Source: Prevotella sp. CAG:891
GTDB lineage: Bacteria; Bacteroidota; Bacteroidia; Bacteroidales; Bacteroidaceae
DNA: 9,021 nucleotides
Direction: 5' to 3'
NCBI GenBank assembly: GCA_000437675.1
Contig: FR901652.1
Span: 1-9,021 of the forward strand
A model generated the notes under the pieces. It worked only from the letters and a program-made list of their open reading frames with translations, made no database searches and was not told where the DNA came from. Of this stretch, positions 1-5,397 are shown one piece after another (position 1 is the stretch's first letter; each line of letters begins with the position of its first letter). Both the position numbers and the translations under genes were made by a program.

Positions 1-663
1 CCACATCAGTGCTGCCACACCGACCGACATGGCGCCCAACGTGCCGAGCAGCACGGGCTGCAGCAGATTGATGCGCTGGTAAAGGCTGGTAGCTATCAGC
101 CCGACGAGGGTCGAAAAGAAGGTGGCCAGGAGCAGGGGAATGAACACGTCGGTGGGTTGTGCGGCTCCGAGCTGTGCGCGATACACCATGATGCTCACGG
201 GTATGATGGTGAGGCCCGAGGTGTTGAGCACCAGGAACATAATCATGGGGTTCGAAGCCGTGTCTTTGCGCGGATTGAGTTCCTGCAGGCGTTCCATGGC
301 TTTCAGGCCGAGGGGGGTGGCGGCATTGTCGAGGCCGAGCATATTGGCCGAAAGGTTCATAAAGATGTTGCCAAACACGGGATGATTGCGTGGCACATCG
401 GGAAACAGCTTACCGAACACGGGGCTGAGCAAACGGGCCAGGGCGTCGATAAGGCCTCCGCGCTCGCCGATTTTCATAATGCCGAGCCAAAGCGACAGCA
501 CGCCGGTGAGACCGAGGGATATTTCGAAGGCGGTTTTGGCGGTGTCGAAGGTGGAATTCATAATGGCGGGAAACACTTCCAAATCGCCAAAGCACACGAG
601 CTTGATGGCGGCGATGACAAAGGCTATGAGGAAGAAGGCTACCCAAATATAATTCAATACCAT
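1..663 (-). CDS. SpmA-like (probable SpmA-SpmB fusion) membrane protein, 3' end missing
   Basis: The minus-strand frame from ATG at 663-661 stays open for 221 codons to the window edge, so the C-terminus is missing. The protein is strongly hydrophobic, with membrane segments near residues 5-22, 48-63, 139-160, 173-194 and 203-220. Residues 105-123 (SANMLGLDNAATPLGLKAM) match the hallmark of spore maturation protein A and the nucleoside-recognition/Gate fold. Known: Bacillus SpmA is about 196 residues, and Bacteroidetes often carry a double-length SpmA-SpmB fusion. Here the frame passes the usual SpmA end into another hydrophobic stretch, which suggests the fusion form (inference). The biochemical role is unknown; a transport or membrane role is likely, since Bacteroidetes do not sporulate. 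It is divergent from ruvB across a 639-base gap. No Shine-Dalgarno sequence precedes the start. Family assignment is firm; function is not. Confidence 0.86.
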   Translation of the reverse strand, partial: MVLNYIWVAFFLIAFVIAAIKLVCFGDLEVFPAIMNSTFDTAKTAFEISLGLTGVLSLWLGIMKIGERGGLIDALARLLSPVFGKLFPDVPRNHPVFGNIFMNLSANMLGLDNAATPLGLKAMERLQELNPRKDTASNPMIMFLVLNTSGLTIIPVSIMVYRAQLGAAQPTDVFIPLLLATFFSTLVGLIATSLYQRINLLQPVLLGTLGAMSVGVAALMW

Positions 664-784
664 AACATAGTTTGTGTTTACTTGCTTGACGGACAGAAAT
701 GACCTGCGCCGGACGTGAAAAACTTTTAAACCAAAAATCGGTTCTTTTCTGCTTTTTTCGCAACGGAGCGGCTTGTCGAAAAAA

Positions 785-884
785 TTTGCTCCGCGATTGT
801 GCGATTTAGTTCCGAGCTTGTTGAAATTAGTTCCGAGCTTGTGCGAATTAGTTCCGAGCTAGTTCGAACAATCTCGGAACTATT
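785..884. repeat. 21-bp direct repeat array with a terminal inverted copy
   Basis: Three consecutive 21-base units start at 806, 827 and 848. They share the core TTAGTTCCGAGCTTG; the third has one change (A for T at core position 14). A degenerate unit lies exactly in phase at 785-805 and matches the 827 unit at 16 of 21 bases. Further left, GGCTTGTCGAAA (770-781) looks like the remains of another. On the right, CTCGGAACTA (873-882) is the exact reverse complement of TAGTTCCGAG (849-858), so the last direct copy and the inverted copy can form a 10-bp stem around a loop containing the palindrome GTTCGAAC (862-869). The 21-base period equals two helical turns and seven codons. Function is unknown: operator array, dispersed intergenic repeat or replication slippage product are all possible. 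Confidence 0.9.
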
Positions 885-1239
885 GATAATCAGCGCTTTC
901 AAAAAAATCACCAATTCGGCTTCCGGCACACTTTCGCTGCGGAAAAATCAGTGCATACGTGCGTTGGTCATTTCACCATTGTTCACCTTTCGGCCAGTTG
1001 TGTTCAAACTATTTACAAAAGGCTACACAGGCAAAACAAGCGCGGAGTGCCGATGCGGCAAAGCGGACTGCGCGAGTAGAGGCCGCGCCTGGAGCTGTGG
1101 GTGCAGGAAACGGCTTTTTCGGGCAAAAAAGTTGAGAAACAGCAACTTTACGAAGCGCGAAGTTAGTATTTTCTGCAAAATGACGCCTAAGGCTTGCAGT
1201 ATTATTTAGGTGGGTGGGGGTAAAGTCGGGGTTTTTGTG

Positions 1240-1247
1240 TAATTTTG
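1240..1247 (+). promoter_or_regulatory. Candidate Bacteroidetes -7 box for ruvB
   Basis: TAATTTTG fits the Bacteroidetes sigma-ABfr -7 consensus TAnnTTTG exactly and lies 55 bases before the ruvB start, which would leave a leader of roughly 45-50 nt. I see no good -33 TTTG at the expected distance; that region is G-rich. One exact match to a six-base consensus is expected by chance every few kilobases, so support comes mainly from its position. Confidence 0.45.
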
Positions 1248-1302
1248 CGAGAGAGTTTGCCTGACTGGCGGACAATCGTTTTTTTCAAACATTTCCTTTT
1301 AC

Positions 1303-2358
1303 ATGACAGAAGATTCATTTGACATACGCGCCGAACAGTATTCGCCCACAACCACCGAGCGCGACTTCGAAAATGCCCTGCGCCCGCTGCGGTTCGAGGA
1401 CTTTAGCGGACAGAGCAAGGTGGTCGAGAACCTGAGGGTGTTTGTCGAAGCGGCAAAATACCGCGGCGAACCGCTGGACCATACTTTGCTGCACGGACCT
1501 CCGGGACTGGGTAAAACCACGCTCTCGAACATCATTGCCAACGAACTGGGGGTGGGCTTTAAGCTGACTTCGGGGCCGGTGCTCGACAAACCGGGCGACC
1601 TGGCGGGACTGCTGACGAGCCTTGAAACGAACGATGTGCTGTTTATCGACGAAATTCACCGACTTTCGCCCGTGGTCGAGGAGTACCTTTACTCGGCGAT
1701 GGAGGACTACCGCATCGACATCATGATTGACAAGGGGCCGGCTGCCCGCAGTATTCAAATTGACCTGAACCCCTTTACGCTGGTGGGAGCAACGACGCGC
1801 AGCGGACTGCTCACTGCCCCACTCCGGGCGCGATTCGGCATCAACCTGCACCTTGAGTACTACGATGCCGATACGCTCAGCCGCATCGTGGCGCGTTCGG
1901 CAAGCATCCTGAAAGTGCCCATCAGCCATGAGGCGGCTGGCGAAATTGCAGGCCGTTCGCGTGGTACGCCGCGTATTGCCAATGCCTTGCTGCGCCGTGT
2001 GCGCGACTTTGCACAGGTAAAGGGCAACGGTTGCATTGATTTACCGATTACGCAGTATGCGCTCGAGGCGTTGAACATCGACAAATACGGACTCGACGAA
2101 ATCGACAATAAAATCCTGCTCACCATCATCGACAAATTCAAGGGTGGCCCCGTGGGCATATCTACCATTGCCACGGCCATTGGCGAGGACAGCGGTACGG
2201 TGGAGGAGGTGTACGAACCTTACCTCATCAAAGAGGGATTTATACGCCGCACACCGCGCGGACGCGAGGTGACGGAAAAGGCTTACGAGCATCTGGGACG
2301 CAGCATCGCATCGCGCGAACCCCGGCAAACGTCGCTTTTCGACTTCATGGAGCCTTAA
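1303..2358 (+). CDS. ruvB: Holliday junction branch migration ATPase RuvB
   Basis: RuvB is the hexameric AAA+ motor that, with RuvA, drives branch migration of Holliday junctions in recombinational repair in the cytoplasm. The 351-residue product is full length. It shows Walker A GPPGLGKTT (65-73), Walker B LFIDEIHR (113-120), sensor 1 GATTR (162-166), the arginine-finger segment LRARFG (174-179), the sensor 2 region GTPRIAN (221-227) and the winged-helix DNA-binding end with GFIRRTPRGR (312-321). The ATG at 1303 gives the usual RuvB N-terminus and no Shine-Dalgarno sequence is visible, as is normal in this phylum. The short tail after the winged helix ends RQTSLFDFMEP, and QTSLF resembles a sliding-clamp binding motif (see findings). 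ruvA and ruvC are not in the window. It is the first gene of the rightward run, 37 bases before ybeY. Identification is essentially certain. Confidence 0.98.
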   Translation: MTEDSFDIRAEQYSPTTTERDFENALRPLRFEDFSGQSKVVENLRVFVEAAKYRGEPLDHTLLHGPPGLGKTTLSNIIANELGVGFKLTSGPVLDKPGDLAGLLTSLETNDVLFIDEIHRLSPVVEEYLYSAMEDYRIDIMIDKGPAARSIQIDLNPFTLVGATTRSGLLTAPLRARFGINLHLEYYDADTLSRIVARSASILKVPISHEAAGEIAGRSRGTPRIANALLRRVRDFAQVKGNGCIDLPITQYALEALNIDKYGLDEIDNKILLTIIDKFKGGPVGISTIATAIGEDSGTVEEVYEPYLIKEGFIRRTPRGREVTEKAYEHLGRSIASREPRQTSLFDFMEP

Positions 2359-2369
2359 TTTTTTTATTT

Positions 2370-2387
2370 CAACAAAAAGTTTTGTTG
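2370..2387. repeat. 18-base inverted repeat between ruvB and ybeY
   Basis: CAACAAAA (2370-2377) and TTTTGTTG (2380-2387) are perfect reverse complements separated by AG. In RNA this would be an AT-rich hairpin of about seven pairs with a four-base loop. It begins 11 bases after the ruvB stop and ends 8 bases before the ybeY ATG. No T-run follows, so it is not a classical terminator. It could be a weak regulatory hairpin, a dimeric protein site or chance in an AT-rich gap. Confidence 0.45.
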
Positions 2388-2395
2388 CATTCAGC

Positions 2396-2845
2396 ATGAT
2401 TACATTCAATACCATTCACGTCAACATGCCCGACCTGTGCGAAGAACTCATCAGCCGATGGGTGAAGGCGGTGGCCGAAACTTACGGCAAACGGGTGGGC
2501 GAGGTGACTTACGTGTTTTGCGACGACCCGAAAATTCTGGAGGTAAACCGCGAATTTCTGAAACACGACTATTTCACCGACATCATTACCTTCGACTATT
2601 GTCAGGGTAACCGCATCAGCGGCGACTTGTTCATCAGCATCGACACGGTGCGAACGAACGCCGAACTTTTCAATAAAACCTACGCCGACGAACTGAACCG
2701 CGTGGTGATTCACGGTGTGCTGCACCTTTGCGGCATCAACGACAAAGGACCGGGCGAACGCGAAATCATGGAGGCCGAGGAGGACAAGGCACTGGCGCTG
2801 CTTGCACGCATGAAAACGGAGGCCGAAACGGGCGTTGAATGCTGA
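2396..2845 (+). CDS. ybeY: Endoribonuclease YbeY (rRNA maturation factor), divergent metal site
   Basis: YbeY is a metal-dependent single-strand endoribonuclease used in 16S rRNA 3'-end maturation and 70S ribosome quality control. The 149-residue product has the family's usual length and the TD-x-x-TF element (residues 61-66) before the metal motif. The metal motif reads HGVLHLCGIND (106-116), against the canonical H-G-x-x-H-L-x-G-Y-D-H, so His106 and His110 are present but the third ligand position is Asp116. At the position I align with E. coli Arg59 (YRGKD) the sequence is FLKHD, giving Leu55. I believe other Bacteroidetes YbeY proteins share these features, so this is probably a lineage variant rather than decay; the rest of the fold looks intact. 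The ATG at 2396 has no Shine-Dalgarno sequence. ybeY lies 37 bases after ruvB and 74 before the lipoprotein gene. Confidence 0.95.
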   Translation: MITFNTIHVNMPDLCEELISRWVKAVAETYGKRVGEVTYVFCDDPKILEVNREFLKHDYFTDIITFDYCQGNRISGDLFISIDTVRTNAELFNKTYADELNRVVIHGVLHLCGINDKGPGEREIMEAEEDKALALLARMKTEAETGVEC

Positions 2846-2919
2846 CGGGCCCATACGCTCCGAACGGCTCTGCCCTACTCCTTCATTCTTTATTAGTGTC
2901 TTACTAACATTTTTGCCTC

Positions 2920-3915
2920 ATGAAATACTTTCACTCTTTATTTGTGATGTTCACGTTGCTTGCTGCCCTAACTGCCTGCGGACCGGGCAAGGACCGCGTG
3001 CGCATTAAAGGCAAACTGGCTAACATCACGACGGCCGAATTTTATGTGTTCAGCGAAGACGGCTCGTTCGATGGGGTCGACACCATCCGCATTGAGGACG
3101 GACAGTTTACCTACGAACGCAAACTGACGGAACCGGCCATCCTTACGCTGCTCTACCCTAACTTTACGCAAACTTACCTCGTGGCTGAACCGGGTAAAAC
3201 CATCAAAATGAAAGGCGACGCTGCCAAAATTGGCGATGCTGAAATTACCGGTACCGACGAAAACAAAATGCTGACGGAGTTCAGAGAAGAAATTGCCGGC
3301 AAACCCGAGAATACACACAAACTGGCGGCTGAACAATTCATTCGCACGCACAGCAAATCGCTGGCGGCTGTGGCGGTGTTCCGGCGTTACTTTGCGTTGA
3401 AGCAAACGCCCGACACGAAAATGGCACTCAACCTGCTGGACGTGCTGAAAAAGGCGCAACCGCGCACGCAGGCGGTGGTGTATCTCGACAATTTTTACCG
3501 CCCTATTTTCGAAAACGGGGTGGGCGAAATGCTGCCCGACTTCAAGGCGGTGACGCTCGATGGCAAAACCGTGACCCGCGCTGACTACGAGGGTAAACAG
3601 CTGGCCATTCTGTGTGTGGCTACGTGGCAGGCCGAGAGCATGGCGTTTTTGCGTCAGGCCAAGAAAAAACTGAAAGCAGCCAAATCTGAATGGGACTGTC
3701 TGATTGTGTCGATGGACGTGGACCGCGAGGTGCTGCGCAACAGCATCAAACGCGACTCGCTGAAATACCCTGTGGTGTGCGACCGCAAGGCTTTTGCCTC
3801 GCCGCTGGTCGAAACGCTGGGCTTGCACTATGTGCCTTCGTGCATGCTCATCAATAAACAGGGCAAAATCATTCAGCGTGATGTGATGAAGGCTGACGAA
3901 ATGAAATTAAACTAA
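2920..3915 (+). CDS. DUF4369/thioredoxin-like (TlpA-type) lipoprotein lacking the CxxC pair
   Basis: The 331-residue product starts with a lipoprotein signal peptide: KYFHS, a hydrophobic core, then LTAC with Cys20 as the lipidated residue. It is therefore predicted to be an envelope lipoprotein. Residues about 27-120 have the character of the DUF4369 domain found at the N-terminus of Bacteroidetes TlpA/ResA-like proteins. Residues about 203-331 form an AhpC/TSA-TlpA thioredoxin-like domain, recognisable from LPDFKAVTLDGKTV (205-218), a WQAES segment where WCxxC is expected (236-240) and the YVPSCMLINKQGKI cis-proline region (304-317, Pro306). The redox motif is QAES (237-240), so both catalytic cysteines are missing. 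Cysteines remain at 232, 260, 287 and 308, none in CxxC spacing. Classical disulfide exchange is unlikely; a binding or structural role is more plausible (inference). It lies between ybeY and purD, which gives no functional hint. Confidence 0.85.
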   Translation: MKYFHSLFVMFTLLAALTACGPGKDRVRIKGKLANITTAEFYVFSEDGSFDGVDTIRIEDGQFTYERKLTEPAILTLLYPNFTQTYLVAEPGKTIKMKGDAAKIGDAEITGTDENKMLTEFREEIAGKPENTHKLAAEQFIRTHSKSLAAVAVFRRYFALKQTPDTKMALNLLDVLKKAQPRTQAVVYLDNFYRPIFENGVGEMLPDFKAVTLDGKTVTRADYEGKQLAILCVATWQAESMAFLRQAKKKLKAAKSEWDCLIVSMDVDREVLRNSIKRDSLKYPVVCDRKAFASPLVETLGLHYVPSCMLINKQGKIIQRDVMKADEMKLN

Positions 3916-3923
3916 TTTTTTAC

Positions 3924-3952
3924 GAGGGTTGCCCTTACGGGGAACTGCCCTC
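3924..3952 (+). other. Possible hairpin upstream of purD
   Basis: In the 61-base gap before purD, GAGGG (3924-3928) can pair with CCCTC (3948-3952), and inside it CCC (3932-3934) with GGG (3939-3941) around a short loop. The stems are short and interrupted and no T-run follows, so a terminator is unlikely. It might be a leader structure or chance in a G/C-rich patch. Confidence 0.25.
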
Positions 3953-3976
3953 ACGCACCCTAAAGCTTTTAACCTT

Positions 3977-5242
3977 ATGAAACTCCTACTTTTAGGAAGC
4001 GGCGGCCGTGAGCACGCCTTGGCTTGGAAAATCGCTCAGAGCGACAAAATCGAAAAACTGTTTATCGCACCGGGTAATGCCGGTACCGCTCAGGTGGGCG
4101 AAAACGTGGCCCTCGGCGTCAACGACTTCGAAGGCATTGCCCGCTTTGTCGAAACCGAAAAAATCGATATGCTGGTGGTGGGACCGGAGGATCCGCTGGT
4201 GAACGGTGTCTACGACTTTTTCAAGAATCACCCCACGCTCAGCCACATGCCCGTTATCGGTCCGTCGAAGGCCGGTGCTGTGCTCGAAGGCTCAAAAGAC
4301 TTTGCCAAGGGCTTCATGAAGCGTCATCACATTCCGACGGCGGCTTATGCTACGTTTGATGGTACGCAGGTGGAAGAGGGATGCCGTTTCCTCGAAACAC
4401 TGCAAGCTCCCTACGTGCTCAAGGCCGATGGTCTGTGTGCCGGTAAGGGTGTGCTGATTCTGCCTACCCTTGAGGAGGCGCAGCGCGAACTGCGCTCTAT
4501 GCTGGGCGGTATGTTTGGCAACGCTTCGAGCCGCGTGGTTATCGAGGAATTCCTGTCGGGCATCGAATGCTCGGTATTTGTGATTACCGATGGTAAGCAC
4601 TATCAGATTTTGCCCGAGGCCAAGGACTACAAGCGCATTGGCGAGGGCGACACGGGCCTCAACACGGGCGGTATGGGTTCGGTTTCGCCGGTTCCCTTTG
4701 CCGACAAGGCGTGGATGCAGAAGGTTGAGGACGAAATTATCCGTCCGACGGTCGACGGACTGGCTGCTGAGGGCATTGACTACAAGGGCTTCATTTTCTT
4801 CGGCCTCATCAACTGCGATGGTCAGCCGAAAGTTATCGAATATAACTGCCGCATGGGCGACCCTGAAACCGAAACGGTGATGCTGCGCCTGCAGTCGGAC
4901 ATTGTGGACCTTTTCGAAGGGGTGGCTGAGGGCAACCTTGACCAGCGCACTGTTACGTTCGACCCGCGTGCTGCGGTTTGTGTGATGTGTGTGTCGGGCG
5001 GATACCCGGGTGCTTACGATAAGGGCTACGAAATTACGCATGCCGATGTTGAGGGCAGCGTGGTGTTCCATGCCGGAACGGCCATGAAGGATGGTAAACT
5101 CGTAACTGCGGGCGGACGTGTCATTGCGATCAGCTCTTACGGTGCTGACAAGGCCGAGGCTTTGCAGAAGTCGATGGCGGGTGCGCAGCAAATTCAGTTC
5201 GAGAAAAAGTATTTCCGTTCTGACATCGGCCGCGACCTTTAG
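3977..5242 (+). CDS. purD: Phosphoribosylamine-glycine ligase (GAR synthetase) PurD
   Basis: PurD joins 5-phosphoribosylamine and glycine using ATP to make glycinamide ribonucleotide, the second committed step of de novo purine synthesis in the cytoplasm. The 421-residue product is full length. It shows the N-domain LGSGGREHALAW (6-17) and VVGPEDPL (67-74), the ATP-grasp segment LKADGLCAGKGV (148-159), EEFLSGIECSV (190-200), the glycine-rich GEGDTGLNTGGMGS (222-235) and the family signature RMGDPETE (292-299), followed by the usual C-terminal domain. I chose the ATG at 3977 because the protein then begins directly with MKLLLLGSGG. The frame also extends upstream to a TTG at 3929, but those 16 residues are not PurD-like. 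No other purine genes are in the window. It follows the lipoprotein gene by 61 bases. Confidence 0.98.
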   Translation: MKLLLLGSGGREHALAWKIAQSDKIEKLFIAPGNAGTAQVGENVALGVNDFEGIARFVETEKIDMLVVGPEDPLVNGVYDFFKNHPTLSHMPVIGPSKAGAVLEGSKDFAKGFMKRHHIPTAAYATFDGTQVEEGCRFLETLQAPYVLKADGLCAGKGVLILPTLEEAQRELRSMLGGMFGNASSRVVIEEFLSGIECSVFVITDGKHYQILPEAKDYKRIGEGDTGLNTGGMGSVSPVPFADKAWMQKVEDEIIRPTVDGLAAEGIDYKGFIFFGLINCDGQPKVIEYNCRMGDPETETVMLRLQSDIVDLFEGVAEGNLDQRTVTFDPRAAVCVMCVSGGYPGAYDKGYEITHADVEGSVVFHAGTAMKDGKLVTAGGRVIAISSYGADKAEALQKSMAGAQQIQFEKKYFRSDIGRDL

Positions 5243-5322
5243 CCTCATTCCCCCCCCGACGGTGGCGCTGCTTGAACCTTACTCTCACCAGGCAGTGACG
5301 GCTGTCGGCTCTTCACATTCCG

Positions 5323-5355
5323 GGCCGTTGCAGATGATTATGGGCTGCAACGGCC
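5323..5355. repeat. Perfect 11-bp inverted repeat in the purD-membrane gene gap
   Basis: GGCCGTTGCAG (5323-5333) and CTGCAACGGCC (5345-5355) are exact reverse complements around an 11-base spacer (ATGATTATGGG). RNA from either strand would form a stable GC-rich hairpin. On the plus strand it is followed by AATGGTTAATTAAG, with no T-run, and the minus strand also lacks one, so it does not look like a canonical intrinsic terminator. It lies 80 bases after the purD stop and 42 bases before the next start codon. It may be an attenuator, an RNA processing or stability element, or a site for a dimeric regulator. Confidence 0.8.
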
Positions 5356-5384
5356 AATGGTTAATTAAGAACAAACCACATTTT

Positions 5385-5391
5385 GGAAGGA
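5385..5391 (+). promoter_or_regulatory. Shine-Dalgarno-like GGAAGGA before the membrane protein gene
   Basis: GGAAGGA ends six bases before the TTG at 5398, a suitable ribosome-binding spacing. It decides between two in-frame TTG candidates (5383 and 5398): starting at 5383 would place this element inside the gene. Such strong purine-rich sites are uncommon in Bacteroidetes, and here one would compensate for a weak start codon. Confidence 0.5.
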
Positions 5392-5397
5392 CATTCT

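Larger units (their letters stand above)
664..1302. other. Long intergenic region between the divergent spmA-like gene and ruvB
   Basis: These 639 bases contain no gene I can support. Open frames exist on both strands (799-1209 plus; 726-929 and 1009-1275 minus), but they resemble no known protein, are rich in Cys, Arg and Phe or in repeat-derived heptads, and overlap one another antisense. The stretch holds the 21-bp repeat array (785-884), a weak hairpin at 1173-1199 (CTGCAA/TTGCAG with an inner GCC/GGC pair) and the ruvB promoter candidate at 1240-1247. About 930-1170 is mixed-composition sequence where I see no tRNA or other recognisable RNA. Its length is unusual next to the 37-155 base gaps elsewhere in the window. 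Confidence 0.6.

Noticed and set aside
858..875. tRNA T-loop-like GTTCGAAC
   Set aside because: No acceptor, D or anticodon arms can be built around it; it lies in the loop of the repeat-derived hairpin.
785..884. CRISPR array
   Set aside because: The 21-base units are directly adjacent with no unique spacers, and no cas genes are present.
799..1209. 136-codon plus-strand open frame as a gene
   Set aside because: Its N-terminal third is the 21-bp repeat, the rest is a Cys/Arg-rich string with no family resemblance, and it overlaps open frames on the other strand.
1009..1275. 88-codon minus-strand open frame as a gene
   Set aside because: Composition is not protein-like, it covers the ruvB promoter candidate, and nothing recognisable is encoded.
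2908..2915. -7 promoter box before the lipoprotein gene (CATTTTTG)
   Set aside because: It has a mismatch in the TA position and lies only four bases before the ATG, too close for a normal leader.
3929..3976. N-terminal extension of PurD from TTG at 3929
   Set aside because: The extra 16 residues are not PurD-like and overlap the possible leader hairpin; the protein starts naturally at MKLLLLGSGG from 3977.
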